Source of the DNA: Arenibacter sp. F20364
Lineage (GTDB): Bacteria > Bacteroidota > Bacteroidia > Flavobacteriales > Flavobacteriaceae
Assembly: GCF_023015905.1 (NCBI RefSeq)
Contig: NZ_JALKBD010000008.1
Span: 124,001-188,000 of the forward strand
DNA length: 64,000 nucleotides
Direction of reading: 5' to 3'
Below, piece by piece: positions 44,375 through 54,230 of the stretch. The notes beneath the pieces were generated by a model. That model saw only the letters and a list, made by a program, of their open reading frames with translations, ran no database searches and had not been told where the DNA came from. Made by a program: the position numbers and the translations under genes. The number at the start of each line of letters is the position of its first letter. Position 1 is the first letter of the stretch.

Positions 44375-46642
44375 TTATTTTTCATTCGATAGGGAATATG
44401 GGAAATCGGATGTCTGGGTTCCCCTAGTTTTATTGGGAGTATCCGTCATGTCAAAATCCAAAACCGCTCCCTGCGTCAATTCCTTATGGCTCAACCAGTT
44501 TTTGGAATGTGCTTTTCCGTTCACATTTAGACTATTTACATATTTGTTGTCGACACTGTTGTCTGGAGCATTGATATTGATTTCCTTGCCATTTTCCAGC
44601 AATAGGGTTGTTTTTTGGAACAAGGGTGCGCCCAAAACATATTGATCTGTTCCAGGGCATACTGGATAGAAGCCCATAGCGGAAAAAACATACCAGGCCG
44701 AGGTCTGGCCATTATCCTCATCGCCACAATAGCCATCGGGTGCTGGGGTGTACATCCTATCCATAGTTTCCCTCACCCAATATTGGGTCTTCCAAGGTTG
44801 GCCTGCAAAATTATATAAATAGGGCATGTGCTGTATGGGTTGGTTGCCATGGGCATATTGCCCCATATTGGCCACCTGCATTTCCCGTATTTCGTGGATT
44901 ACAAAGCCATAATAACTCTCGTCAAAAACAGGAGGTAGTGAAAAAACTTCATCCAGTTTAGCGGCAAAGGCCAGGTTACCGCCCATTAAATCTGCCAAGC
45001 CTTGAATATCGTGAAATACGGACCAAGTGTAATGCCAGCTATTGCCCTCGGTAAAGGCGTCCCCCCATTTAAAAGGATTAAAGGGATCCATAAAATCACC
45101 GTTCTCATTTTTCCCCCGCATCAATTTTGTCTCTGGGTCAAAAAGATTTTTATAGTTTAGGCTGCGTTTTTTGTATAGGTTGATTTCCTTTTTAGGCTTG
45201 TTCAGGGCTTTTGCCAATTGATAGATCGTAAAATCGTCATAGGCATATTCCAAGGTCCTTGCTGCATTTTCATTGATGTCCACATCATAAGGCACATAAC
45301 CCAGTTTGTTGTAATAGTCTACACCTGCACGTCCAACAGCTGTTAGGGGACCGGCATTATTGGCACCATGGATCAAGGCCTCGTACAAGGTTGCAATGTC
45401 ATATTTTTGGTGGTTCCCAATTTTTAAATAGGCATCTGCTACAACGGAAGCGGAATTGTTACCGACCATGACATTTCTTAAGCCAGGACTTCCCCATTCA
45501 GGCAACCAGCCACCTTCTTTATAGGCATTGGCCAATCCCTCTTGTATTTGGGAGTTGAGTTCGGGGTACATAAGGTTGAGAAAGGGGAAAAGGGCCCTAA
45601 AGGTGTCCCAAAACCCTGTATCCGTAAACATATAACCTGGCAATACTTTTCCATTATAAGGGCTGTAATGCACTACATTTCCGCTAGCGTCATATTCGAA
45701 GAACTTTCTGGGGAACAATAATGATCTATACAAACAGGAATAAAAGGTTCTGAATTGGTCAATACTACCACCTTCTACCCTAATTCTTCCCAACTCCTTG
45801 TTCCAAGCAGTCCGTCCTTTTTCCTTTAGGGCGTCGAAATTATCGGTGCCAAGCTCCTTTAAATTCAATTCGGCCTGGTCCAAGCTAATAAAAGAAGAGG
45901 CTACTTTGGCAATCACAACTTCGCCCTTCTTTGTCTTAAAACTTACGATGGCACCTGCATGGTCGGTTTCAATATCCAGACCTTCAAGAAGTTGCTCTCC
46001 ACTAAAAGTCTTGGTGGCTTCGAAATCCTTATCAAAGACCATCACAAAATAGTTTTTAAAATTATCAGGTACCCCACCGCTGTTCTTGGTAGTGTATCCT
46101 ATTATTTTGCGTTCATCCGGGATAATTTTCACAAAGGAACCTTTGTCCAAGGCATCGATTACTACATGTGAATTATCATTTTGCGGAAAGGTGAACCTAA
46201 ACATGGCAGCTCTCTCGGTAGGGGTTATTTCAGTGGTGATATCATGATCGGCCAAATAAACACTATAGTAATGAGGCTTTACAATCTCGGATTTATGCGA
46301 ATACCAACTGGCCCTATCGTCTTCCGAAAAGCGTAATTTTCCGGTAAGTGGCATAATGGCAAACTGACCGTAGTCGTTCATCCAAGGGGAAGGTTGGTGG
46401 GTCTGCTTAAAGCCTCTTATTTTATCGGCCGCATAAGTATAGGCCCAGCCATCTCCCATTTTTCCAGTTTGAGGGGTCCAAAAGTTCATACCCCATGGCA
46501 TGGCTATGGCCGGATAAGTATTTCCGTTGGACATGCTCGGCTTGGAATCAGTGCCCACCAAGGGGTTAACGTAATCTACGGGTTCTTGTGCGTTAATTAT
46601 CCAGGTGCTAAGTAGCAAGAGGGATAGAATTTGATTTTTCAT
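44375..46642 (-). CDS. GH92 family alpha-1,2-mannosidase-type glycoside hydrolase
   Basis: The protein is 755 residues from ATG 46642, giving a clean signal peptide (MKNQILSLLLLSTWIINAQ); an in-frame ATG at 46660 would add six residues. GH92 features are visible: VNPLVGTDSKPSMSNGNTYPAIAMPWGM at the start, the GWAYTYAADKIRGFKQTHQPSPWM segment, MFTDTGFWDTFRALFPFL, and GYCGDEDNGQTSAWYVFSAMGFYPV-type catalytic region near the C-terminus. GH92 enzymes are calcium-dependent exo-alpha-mannosidases that act on N-glycan mannose. It stands alone on the minus strand with no SusC/D partner and no mannose genes beside it, so it may serve host or algal glycoproteins. Confidence 0.92.
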   Translation of the reverse strand: MKNQILSLLLLSTWIINAQEPVDYVNPLVGTDSKPSMSNGNTYPAIAMPWGMNFWTPQTGKMGDGWAYTYAADKIRGFKQTHQPSPWMNDYGQFAIMPLTGKLRFSEDDRASWYSHKSEIVKPHYYSVYLADHDITTEITPTERAAMFRFTFPQNDNSHVVIDALDKGSFVKIIPDERKIIGYTTKNSGGVPDNFKNYFVMVFDKDFEATKTFSGEQLLEGLDIETDHAGAIVSFKTKKGEVVIAKVASSFISLDQAELNLKELGTDNFDALKEKGRTAWNKELGRIRVEGGSIDQFRTFYSCLYRSLLFPRKFFEYDASGNVVHYSPYNGKVLPGYMFTDTGFWDTFRALFPFLNLMYPELNSQIQEGLANAYKEGGWLPEWGSPGLRNVMVGNNSASVVADAYLKIGNHQKYDIATLYEALIHGANNAGPLTAVGRAGVDYYNKLGYVPYDVDINENAARTLEYAYDDFTIYQLAKALNKPKKEINLYKKRSLNYKNLFDPETKLMRGKNENGDFMDPFNPFKWGDAFTEGNSWHYTWSVFHDIQGLADLMGGNLAFAAKLDEVFSLPPVFDESYYGFVIHEIREMQVANMGQYAHGNQPIQHMPYLYNFAGQPWKTQYWVRETMDRMYTPAPDGYCGDEDNGQTSAWYVFSAMGFYPVCPGTDQYVLGAPLFQKTTLLLENGKEININAPDNSVDNKYVNSLNVNGKAHSKNWLSHKELTQGAVLDFDMTDTPNKTRGTQTSDFPYSLSNEK

Positions 46643-46859
46643 TTTAATGTAGTTCATCATTTTAGTCGAGTTGTAATCAGCACGTATTAGACTATTAATA
46701 TTTAGGCAGGTAATAGTGAAATAGCCCTTATTTTGTTGAGTTTAATTTTGGAAATCGAAAGTAGGGCTTTTGCCAATGGAATTAAAAAAAAATCCCGGAT
46801 ATTCCACTCTATTAACAAAAGGACGGATTCCTGATATAAAATCTGTCAAAATTATAAGA

Positions 46860-46887
46860 TTGACTTTGATTTTGTGCCTTATCTTTG
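46860..46887 (+). promoter_or_regulatory. Candidate promoter for the siroheme-synthase-like gene
   Basis: TTG at 46860-46862 and TATCTTTG at 46880-46887 match Bacteroidota -33/-7 elements with a 17-base spacer. The predicted start of transcription near 46894 excludes the longest possible coding start at 46885 and supports a later ATG. Confidence 0.6.
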
Positions 46888-46977
46888 AAGGGATTGCTTA
46901 CTAACTATGGAGAACGCCGTTTTAAAGGTCAAAGCCATTGTATTGAACAATTTAAAATGAATAATACTGAAGGAACT

Positions 46978-47562
46978 ATGGAAAGGAATGAATTGTACCC
47001 TATTTTTTTAAAGGTATCTCAGCTAAACATACTTATTGTAGGAGGGGGTAATGTTGGTTTGGAAAAACTGACTTTTATGCTAAAATCAAGCCCCCATGCC
47101 CAGGTCGAAATGGTAGCACCGGAATTCTTGGATGATACTTTGCAACTGGCCAAAAAGCATCAAGTGAAAATAACTAAGGATGTCTATAGGAAATCGTACT
47201 TGGATGGGCGGCATATGGTCATTGCCACTACAGATAAAGTGGAGGTCAATGAACAGGTTTATTACGATTGTCGGGAAAGGAATATTCTTGTGAATGTGGC
47301 AGATAACCCGCCTTTTTGTGATTTTTACATGGGCGGAATAGTGACCAAGGGCAATGTAAAAGTAGCCATTAGCACCAATGGTAAGTCGCCTACAACCGCC
47401 AAACGACTGAGACAGTTTTTTGAGGATGTAATTCCTGAGAATATAGATGATCTGGTGAAAAATTTAAATGAATTCAGGAAAACAATAAAAGGCGACTTCG
47501 AGGAAAAAGTGGAAACCTTGAACGAGTTCACCAAAGGATTGGTGGGCAAGAAGGAGAAATAA
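46978..47562 (+). CDS. Precorrin-2 dehydrogenase/ferrochelatase-like protein (siroheme synthase N-terminal type)
   Basis: ATG 46978 is chosen because an AAGGA sequence lies 5 bases before it, and a promoter at 46860-46887 rules out the longest frame; ATG 46957 is an alternative. The 194-residue protein has NILIVGGGNVGLEKL as NAD loop, VIATTDKVEVNEQVYYDC and VNVADNPPFCDFYMGGIV, plus STNGKSPTTAKRLRQ. This is the Met8/CysG N-terminal type that oxidises precorrin-2 to sirohydrochlorin and may insert iron to make sirohaem for sulfite or nitrite reductase. No sulfur or nitrite genes lie beside it. The methyltransferase domain of CysG is absent. Confidence 0.85.
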   Translation: MERNELYPIFLKVSQLNILIVGGGNVGLEKLTFMLKSSPHAQVEMVAPEFLDDTLQLAKKHQVKITKDVYRKSYLDGRHMVIATTDKVEVNEQVYYDCRERNILVNVADNPPFCDFYMGGIVTKGNVKVAISTNGKSPTTAKRLRQFFEDVIPENIDDLVKNLNEFRKTIKGDFEEKVETLNEFTKGLVGKKEK

Positions 47563-47638
47563 ATTCAAAAGGTAGGTTTTTAAAGACTAAATCCAATACT
47601 GTTAAAGGATTAAAGCTCACCGGCAATCCCAAATTCTA

Positions 47639-47652
47639 CGAAAGCGTTTTCG
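47639..47652. promoter_or_regulatory. LacI-type palindrome before the xylose genes
   Basis: CGAAAGCGTTTTCG is a 14-base palindrome with one mismatched pair and central CG. A second palindrome, TTTTCGAAAA (47647-47656), overlaps it. A -7-like TATATTTG occurs at 47797-47804, about 55 bp before xylB, without a clear -33. The LacI gene at 50885 is a likely binder. Confidence 0.45.
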
Positions 47653-47860
47653 AAAAGTTTCGCACATTTACGAAAATTATGTAACTAATTGTTTAATAGA
47701 TTTTTACAATTAAATTTTCTGGTTTATAGTCTTGTTTTATTGCTGTGAATTTTTACTCCTCGTGGGAAAAAATGAAGACGGTGATATAGATTTTAATATA
47801 TTTGATTGGATCTTCATAAATTTTCATATTGGAAATTTATCCTCTAAAATATTGGGATAT

Positions 47861-49339
47861 ATGTATTATTTGGGATTGGATATTGGTAGCTCTTCAATAA
47901 AAGTGGCCTTGGTGGAGATGGCTACTGGAAAAAGTGTTGGGGTAGTACAGGAGCCGGAAACGGAAATGGAAATGTTGGCGTTGAAAAATGGCTGGGCAGA
48001 ACAGGATCCCAAAGAATGGTGGGGACATGTTTGTAAGGGCATTAAAAAAATAAAACAAAAGTACCAAATTGATAAGGATCAGATCACAGGGGTAGGCATT
48101 GCCTATCAAATGCATGGACTGGTATTGGTAGATAAGCAGGGAGAGCCCGTACGGAAATCTATTATTTGGTGCGATAGTCGTGCAGTGGAAATAGGACGGA
48201 AGGCCTATGTTGACATTGGGGAGGACATCTGTAAGTCCCATTTGTTGAATTCCCCAGCAAACTTTACCGCTTCTAAATTAAAATGGGTAAAGGAAAATGA
48301 ACCAGAACTATATAAGATGGCAGACAAACTAATGCTGCCGGGAGATTATATAGCTTTTCGTTTTTCCAATGTTATCAATACTACTATTTCCGGATTATCG
48401 GAGGGTATCCTTTGGGATTTCAAAGAAGATGCGGTAGCAGATCTGCTTTTGGAGCATTATGGTATTCCCAAGTCCTTTATCCCGGATATTGTGGATACAT
48501 TTGGGCTTCAATCCAAAGTTGATGCCAAGGGAGCGGAAGAAAGTGGCTTGGCAGTAGGCACACCTATATTATACAGGGCAGGGGATCAACCCAATAATGC
48601 CTTGGCCCTTAATGTGTTCAATCCAGGTGAAGTTGCGGCCACGGGAGGTACCTCCGGAGTGGTCTATGCGGTTACCGATAGTCTATCGGGAAAGGAAAGC
48701 ACCAGGGTGAATAATTTTGCCCACGTCAACTACAGCAAGCAGAATCCAAGAGTAGGGAAATTACTGAATATCAATGGTGCTGGAATTCAGTACCGCTGGC
48801 TATTGAACAATCTGGATGTGGATTCTTACGAGGAAATGAACTCCTTGGCTTCAGAAATTCCGGTGGGCTCTGACGGAGTAGGTCTAATTCCTTTTGGAAA
48901 CGGAGCAGAGCGTATGCTCAACAATAAGGATATTGGAACCAGACTGGTCAACATCAACCTTAATAATCACACCAAGGCACATGTTTGTAGGGCGGCTTTG
49001 GAAGGTATAGCCTTTTCCTTTGTCTATGGCATGGAAATCCTGAAATCGGACGGAATTTTAATTGATGTAATGCGTGCCGGAAATGATAATTTGTTTAGGT
49101 CTGAAATATTTTCAAATACTATATCAACATTAGTGTCACAGGACATTGAAATTTATAATACTACAGGGGCAATTGGTGCGGCCAGGGCTGCAGGTATCAA
49201 TGAGGGAGGATTTGAAAAATTTGGAACATATATTACCAAGAACGACCATGTAATGACCTTTGTGCCTTTAAAGGACAAGCAAGCATATCAAAAGGCTTAT
49301 GAAAATTGGAAAAAAGAATTGGAACTAATCATTAATTAA
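47861..49339 (+). CDS. xylB: Xylulokinase
   Basis: ATG 47861 is chosen because the protein then begins [20 protein letters not shown], the normal FGGY-kinase start; the frame runs 43 codons further upstream but that part is not conserved. The 492-residue kinase has [42 protein letters not shown] and the C-terminal [12 protein letters not shown] and [14 protein letters not shown]. It phosphorylates D-xylulose to xylulose-5-phosphate with ATP. It lies 13 bp before xylA, so the two are an operon for xylose catabolism. Confidence 0.95.
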   Translation: MYYLGLDIGSSSIKVALVEMATGKSVGVVQEPETEMEMLALKNGWAEQDPKEWWGHVCKGIKKIKQKYQIDKDQITGVGIAYQMHGLVLVDKQGEPVRKSIIWCDSRAVEIGRKAYVDIGEDICKSHLLNSPANFTASKLKWVKENEPELYKMADKLMLPGDYIAFRFSNVINTTISGLSEGILWDFKEDAVADLLLEHYGIPKSFIPDIVDTFGLQSKVDAKGAEESGLAVGTPILYRAGDQPNNALALNVFNPGEVAATGGTSGVVYAVTDSLSGKESTRVNNFAHVNYSKQNPRVGKLLNINGAGIQYRWLLNNLDVDSYEEMNSLASEIPVGSDGVGLIPFGNGAERMLNNKDIGTRLVNINLNNHTKAHVCRAALEGIAFSFVYGMEILKSDGILIDVMRAGNDNLFRSEIFSNTISTLVSQDIEIYNTTGAIGAARAAGINEGGFEKFGTYITKNDHVMTFVPLKDKQAYQKAYENWKKELELIIN

Positions 49340-49352
49340 TTATAACAAAGAG

Positions 49353-50678
49353 ATGGCAATAATTGGAAACAAGGAATACTTTAAGGGAATAGGGGACATT
49401 AAATTTGAAGGAAAGGAATCAGATAATCCTATGGCCTTCAAATATTACAATCCAGATCAGGTGGTAGCTGGGAAAACCATGCGCGAACATTTTAAGTTTG
49501 CCATAGCATATTGGCATACCTTCTGTGGGCAGGGAGCCGATCCGTTTGGTCCAGGAACCCAAAATTTTCCCTGGGATCAGGCTACCGACCCGGTACAAGC
49601 GGCCAAGGACAAGGCAGATGCTGCCTTTGAGTTTATCAGTAAAATGGGATTTGATTACTTTTGTTTCCATGATTTTGACCTTATCCAGGAAGCAGCCACT
49701 TTCGCAGAATCTGAAAAGCGGTTATCTGTAATAACCGATTATCTGAAAGAGAAAAAGGCCGAATCCGGGATCAAATTATTGTGGGGGACGGCCAATTGTT
49801 TCTCCAATCCACGTTACATGAACGGTGCTGCTACCAACCCTGATTTTAATGTTGTGGCCAGAGCAGGCGGGCAGATAAAATTGGCCTTGGATGCTACAAT
49901 TGCCCTAGGTGGTGAGAATTATGTTTTCTGGGGAGGAAGGGAAGGCTATATGTCCCTTTTAAATACCGATATGGGACGAGAACTGGACCATATGGCACAA
50001 TTCTTGGGCATGGCAAGGGATTATGCCAGGGCCCAAGGTTTTAAAGGTACCTTTTTTATAGAGCCTAAGCCTATGGAACCTTCCAAGCACCAATACGATT
50101 TTGATTCCGCCACGGCCATAGGTTTTCTTCGTGAATATGGATTGGAGAAAGACTTTAAAATAAACGTAGAAGTAAATCACGCCACTTTGGCCCAGCACAC
50201 TTTCCAACACGAATTGGCCGTAGCGGCCAAAGCGGGAATGTTGGGTAGTATAGATGCCAACAGAGGGGATTATCAAAATGGATGGGATACCGATCAGTTT
50301 CCAAACAATATACAAGAAACTACCGAGGCGATGTTGGTATTCCTTAAGGCCGGCGGATTGCAAGGGGGTGGTGTAAACTTTGATGCCAAAATAAGAAGGA
50401 ATTCAACCGATTTGGATGATATTTTCCATGCGCATATTGGAGGGGCGGATACTTTTGCCCGTGGTTTGCTCACTGCGGATAAGATAATTTCTTCCTCAGC
50501 CTATGAGAAGATGCTTTCGGAAAGATACAGTTCTTTCGATTCTGGAAATGGGAAAGACTTTGAGAATGGTAAATTGAATTTGGAGGCTCTTTATAAAATA
50601 GCTCAGGATAATGGAGAGCTGAAGTTGCAGAGTGGAAAACAAGAACTCTTCGAGAATATCATTAACCAATATATTTAG
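49353..50678 (+). CDS. xylA: Xylose isomerase
   Basis: The 441-residue protein matches class II xylose isomerases in length and motifs: [62 protein letters not shown] with Glu and His metal ligands, and [17 protein letters not shown] followed by SIDANRGD. It converts D-xylose to D-xylulose with two divalent metals. It follows xylB and precedes a LacI regulator gene by about 200 bp. No xylose transporter is nearby. Confidence 0.97.
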   Translation: MAIIGNKEYFKGIGDIKFEGKESDNPMAFKYYNPDQVVAGKTMREHFKFAIAYWHTFCGQGADPFGPGTQNFPWDQATDPVQAAKDKADAAFEFISKMGFDYFCFHDFDLIQEAATFAESEKRLSVITDYLKEKKAESGIKLLWGTANCFSNPRYMNGAATNPDFNVVARAGGQIKLALDATIALGGENYVFWGGREGYMSLLNTDMGRELDHMAQFLGMARDYARAQGFKGTFFIEPKPMEPSKHQYDFDSATAIGFLREYGLEKDFKINVEVNHATLAQHTFQHELAVAAKAGMLGSIDANRGDYQNGWDTDQFPNNIQETTEAMLVFLKAGGLQGGGVNFDAKIRRNSTDLDDIFHAHIGGADTFARGLLTADKIISSSAYEKMLSERYSSFDSGNGKDFENGKLNLEALYKIAQDNGELKLQSGKQELFENIINQYI

Positions 50679-50760
50679 GATTTTAGTTTCTTGGTCTAAC
50701 CATTATAAATTACTTGATGGGCCATAGTGCAAATGTAAAATTTGATTGGATTTATAGCTC

Positions 50761-50802
50761 CTCCCTTTGGCCAAAGGGAGGTGTCTTTGCATAAGCAAAG
50801 AC
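50761..50802. repeat. Double-hairpin intergenic element after xylA
   Basis: CTCCCTTTGGCCAAAGGGAG (50761-50780) is a perfect 20 bp palindrome. Two bases later GTCTTTGC-ATAA-GCAAAGAC (50783-50802) is a perfect 8 bp stem. Two stems together suggest a repetitive extragenic element. It might also act as a terminator for xylA, but it lacks a T-run. Confidence 0.5.
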
Positions 50803-50884
50803 AGAGGAATCAATAGCTCAAGCCTAAATAAGTTGTTCTGATCTTTGGTTGACCTTAGCCTAAATAAGGCTATCTTGTAGATCT

Positions 50885-51901
50885 ATGAAAAAAATAACTT
50901 TAAAGGAAATAGCCCAATATTTTGGTGTTTCCATTTCAACGGTTTCCAAGGCCATCAACGATAGCCATGAAATTAGTGATGGATTAAAGGCTAAAATCCA
51001 GAAGTTTGCCAAGGATAATAAATACAGGCCCAATAAAGTGGCCTTGAGTTTATTGCAGCGGAAAACTAAGACCATTGGGGTTGTGGTGCCCAATATTCTA
51101 AATTATTTTTTTACACAGGTATTTTCGGGAATCGAAAAAGTAGCTAATGAACGGGGGTATATTTTGCTTAGCTGTATCAGTGACGAATCCTATGAAAAGG
51201 AGGTTGCAACTCTCGAATTTCTTGGAGGTGGTACAGTAGATGGATTGATAGTATCCATGGCGGAGGAAACACAATTTAAAAATAAGCTAGATCATTTTAA
51301 AAACATATTGGACGAACAGATTCCCTTGGTAATGTTCGATAGGGTATCGGATGAAATCTTATGCGACAAGGTTGTGGTAGATGATTTTGAGGCTGGTTAT
51401 AAAACCACCAAATATTTTTTAAATCTAGGTTGTAGCACCGTTGCCCTGGTTACCGCTATTGACCATTCCAGCGTTGGCAAATTGCGGGTAGAGGGATATA
51501 AAAAAGCATTGAAAGAGGCTGGTTTTCCCTTTGATGATAAATTAATTCTGAGGGTGGGCAAGGAGGACGATCTGGAAGTTCTTGTGACATTTTTGTTAAA
51601 TTATAAGCCTATAGATGGCATAATGGCTTTGGATGAAATTACGGCGGTGGAGGTATTGAGACTGATAAAGGCAAGGGGGTATAGAGTGCCGGAAGACCTT
51701 TCCGTTGTAGGGTTTACCAATGGCAAATTATCGCGCTACGTAAGCCCGGCACTTACCGCGGTAAGTCAGCACGGTACTTATATTGGTGAAACGGCGGCCA
51801 AGGTCCTTATTGAAAGGATTGAGAGCAAGGAGTATATGGATTGTACTACCAAGGTGATTAAAACCAGCCTAATTGTTAGGGATTCCACCAAGAAGGTTTA
51901 A
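50885..51901 (+). CDS. LacI family transcriptional regulator (probably xylose)
   Basis: The 338-residue protein has the LacI helix-turn-helix ITLKEIAQYFGVSISTVSKAIND (residues about 4-26) and the sugar-sensor domain beginning IGVVVPNILNYFFTQVFSGIE. It lies 206 bp after xylA in the same direction and probably controls the xylose genes through the palindromes at 47639-47656. It is the same length as the other LacI protein in the window but is clearly distinct in the ligand domain. The ligand is presumably xylose or a phosphorylated derivative. Confidence 0.93.
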   Translation: MKKITLKEIAQYFGVSISTVSKAINDSHEISDGLKAKIQKFAKDNKYRPNKVALSLLQRKTKTIGVVVPNILNYFFTQVFSGIEKVANERGYILLSCISDESYEKEVATLEFLGGGTVDGLIVSMAEETQFKNKLDHFKNILDEQIPLVMFDRVSDEILCDKVVVDDFEAGYKTTKYFLNLGCSTVALVTAIDHSSVGKLRVEGYKKALKEAGFPFDDKLILRVGKEDDLEVLVTFLLNYKPIDGIMALDEITAVEVLRLIKARGYRVPEDLSVVGFTNGKLSRYVSPALTAVSQHGTYIGETAAKVLIERIESKEYMDCTTKVIKTSLIVRDSTKKV

Positions 51902-51923
51902 TCGCCGCCGGTATTCAAAAGAA

Positions 51924-52997
51924 TTAAACTTTGGGTGTAAGCCCTTTCTTTACTACTTGGGTCATATACCCTATTTCTTGAAGAGCCTTATTGGTAAAAT
52001 CGAATAAGCTCAAGCAGCGGTCCAAATTCTGGTTTTCGTAAGATACCTTGTAATAGACATTGTTGTTCAAATAGTCGGTGAGGGCTCTTAAGCCGTGAAT
52101 GAAAGGCATAAATACAGCTCCCCAGGGCAGAAGGTCTATTTCCTCCTTGGATAAAAAAGGGCCGTTACTCTCCAAGCCCTTTACGAAAGCTTCGAACAAG
52201 GGTCTTTCAAAAGTAATTTTCCCATGGTCCTGTTCGTCCTCAGCAGCCGTATTGGCAACAGTTCTTATGGCATCGCCAAAATCAAAGTAAAAATATCCCT
52301 TCATAATGGTGTCTAAATCTATAAGGCAAAGGGCCTTATTTTCTTCTTTGGAGAAAAGGATATTGTTTAACTTGGTATCATTATGGCAAACCCGTAATGG
52401 CAACTTGGAATTGTCCAATACTTTTAGTTTTTCCAAAGTTTCCTTAGCAAAAGTTATGGCTTCGTTGGCCGTTTCCAGTTTTTCTTTTTTGGCGGATAAA
52501 ATGGATTCCTTAAATTGATTTTGCCTTAACGCAAGATCATGGAATTGGGGTATAGTATCCACGTAATTTTCCAAAGGGGCATCTGCAAGAAGTTGATGGA
52601 ATTTTCCAACTACCCTTCCGGCCTCGAAAGCAATATGCTCATCAGTAGCATTGTCATAGGCGGTAGTGTTGTTGATGTAGGTCATCAACCTCCAATATCC
52701 CGTATTTTCATGCTTAAAATAGGAACTGGCCAATTCAGTTTTTAATAGTTCAATGGCCGTGTAATCTTCGTCCTGCAAACATTCAAACGCATTGGCAATA
52801 TTGCCCATTAGGCCATGAACATCCTTAAAGACATTGTGGTTTACCCTTTGAAGAATGTACAATGGGCAATTGTTGTCCAGGACTAGGTAGGTGTCATTGA
52901 TATAGCCTTGGTTTATGCCTTGGAACTCATAGGTTTTCCTGTCTATGGAGAAGTTTTGTAACAGCTCGTTCAGTTCGTCATATTTATTTGCAATCAT
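51924..52997 (-). CDS. Aminoglycoside-phosphotransferase-fold sugar kinase (NahK-like)
   Basis: The 357-residue protein has the APH fold: INQGYINDTYLV near the N-terminus, the catalytic CHNDTKLNNILF and the metal-binding LIDLDTIMKG. Proteins of this type paired with a nucleotidyltransferase phosphorylate hexoses or N-acetylhexosamines at C1, as in NahK. The adjacent gene, 12 bp upstream in transcription order, is a nucleotidyltransferase, so the pair could make NDP-sugars from free sugars. It converges with the LacI gene with a 22 bp gap. The exact sugar is unknown. Confidence 0.78.
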   Translation of the reverse strand: MIANKYDELNELLQNFSIDRKTYEFQGINQGYINDTYLVLDNNCPLYILQRVNHNVFKDVHGLMGNIANAFECLQDEDYTAIELLKTELASSYFKHENTGYWRLMTYINNTTAYDNATDEHIAFEAGRVVGKFHQLLADAPLENYVDTIPQFHDLALRQNQFKESILSAKKEKLETANEAITFAKETLEKLKVLDNSKLPLRVCHNDTKLNNILFSKEENKALCLIDLDTIMKGYFYFDFGDAIRTVANTAAEDEQDHGKITFERPLFEAFVKGLESNGPFLSKEEIDLLPWGAVFMPFIHGLRALTDYLNNNVYYKVSYENQNLDRCLSLFDFTNKALQEIGYMTQVVKKGLTPKV

Positions 52998-53009
52998 TGA
53001 TCAACTATT

Positions 53010-53900
53010 CTAAACATTTTCCCATAGTGGGGAGATATACTCATTATTGTCCGTCATGCGCTGTAATTCTGAAACTGCCACTTCCTTGTCACTGGCGTAT
53101 GTTACTCCAAACCATTGACTTGCGGAAGGAATTACGTCTACATCTATTAAATTTTGTGCAATCATTTCTTTTATGGCGAACGGAAGGTATATTTCCCCTT
53201 TGGCATGATTGTCCTTGTTTCCTATAAACTCTCTAAGGTAATCCGTAGTAAACTGAAAAATAGAAGGTTGACAAACCCAAAAGTTCATACTGACCAATTC
53301 TTCCCCAGTAAATTTGGTGCCTGAGTCCAAATCAATAATAGCATTTTCTTGAGCTTCTATTTTAGTGTATTCGTTTATGGAAGTTAGTTTGCCGCCTTCG
53401 GATTTACATACTCCCCTTGAAACAGAACCGTGCTCTGACAAAGTGTTTTTAAGGATATAGGCAATTAGGCCAAAGGTCTCTTTGTTACCATTCCCCTTAA
53501 TGAAGCTGGCAGCACTTTCAAAGGCATTTTTACCATAATAATCATCCGCATTAATAATGGCAAAAGGTCCCTTAATTACATTTCTAGCGGTCCATACTGC
53601 ATGCGCCGTACCCCAAGGTTTGGTCCTTTCACCTGTAAAAGTTACGCCTTCCGGAAGATCGTTTACTTCCTGTGCCAAAACATCCAATTTTATACTTTTG
53701 GGTAATCTGCTGGATAAGTGCTCTTTTAAAAATTCTACATTTTCCTTTTTTGTAATGGCAACGATGTGGTCAAAACCATTTTTAAGGGCATCATAAATAC
53801 TGAACTCCATTAGGAACTCTTCTTTTGGACCCAGGTCATCAAATTGTTTAAGCTTGCCATATCGACTGCCACTACCGGCTGCCATTAAAAGTAAAGTCAT
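53010..53900 (-). CDS. Sugar-1-phosphate nucleotidyltransferase family protein
   Basis: The 296-residue protein begins MTLLLMAAGSGSRYGKLKQF, the nucleotidyltransferase signature (GxGxR). KPWGTAHAVWTAR, FAIINADDYYGKNAFE with the metal-binding Asp residues, and VSMNFWVCQPSIF follow. It should transfer a nucleotide to a sugar-1-phosphate or polyol phosphate. It is 12 bp before the APH-fold kinase gene and they look like an operon. The length is near that of a single-domain enzyme without a beta-helix C-terminal domain. Confidence 0.85.
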   Translation of the reverse strand: MTLLLMAAGSGSRYGKLKQFDDLGPKEEFLMEFSIYDALKNGFDHIVAITKKENVEFLKEHLSSRLPKSIKLDVLAQEVNDLPEGVTFTGERTKPWGTAHAVWTARNVIKGPFAIINADDYYGKNAFESAASFIKGNGNKETFGLIAYILKNTLSEHGSVSRGVCKSEGGKLTSINEYTKIEAQENAIIDLDSGTKFTGEELVSMNFWVCQPSIFQFTTDYLREFIGNKDNHAKGEIYLPFAIKEMIAQNLIDVDVIPSASQWFGVTYASDKEVAVSELQRMTDNNEYISPLWENV

Positions 53901-54230
53901 AATTGGTTATTTTTAAGTTTACAAAAATATAGTTTTTATCACAAAGGGGCTTCTAGAACGGATTATTTAAAAAATTAGTTTCGAATTGTACATTATTTAA
54001 CGATTTTTTGTTTTTCAATCTAAAGATTTCCCGATAGTCTTGGCTCAGGGATAAACGGATTTAAGAATTATTTTTACGGTTCTGCTGCTAGTGGAGGAAG
54101 GTTGATCGGATTTTGAAATATCCAGGTATTAGGTATAAAGGTGTCAGGTTCATTCCCAAACCTGATAAGTGTCATATTTTTATAGGCAACGACATGGTAT
54201 TTTTGTTGCCATTGCAAATAAAAACAACTC
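53901..54230. other. Divergent intergenic region before hemN
   Basis: No gene was found. Two inverted repeats occur: TCAGGTT/AACCTGA at 54144-54165 and GGCAAC/GTTGCC at 54185-54210. On the minus strand a TATTTTTG sequence lies near the nucleotidyltransferase start. The region must drive both directions. Confidence 0.45.
54163..54205 (+). promoter_or_regulatory. hemN: Possible Crp/Fnr-type site and -7 box before hemN
   Basis: TGATAAGTGTCA (54163-54174) has TGA and TCA ends six bases apart. TATTTTTG (54198-54205) fits the -7 consensus. The first lies about 43 bases before the predicted start, a usual activator position. The half-sites are only partly symmetrical. Confidence 0.3.

Noticed and set aside
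46885-46977. Earlier starts for the siroheme-synthase-like gene
   Set aside because: The predicted promoter lies at 46860-46887, and the conserved protein begins at MERNELYP with AAGGA before it.
47732-47860. Upstream extension of xylulokinase
   Set aside because: The 43 extra residues are not kinase sequence, and the normal FGGY start is at 47861.
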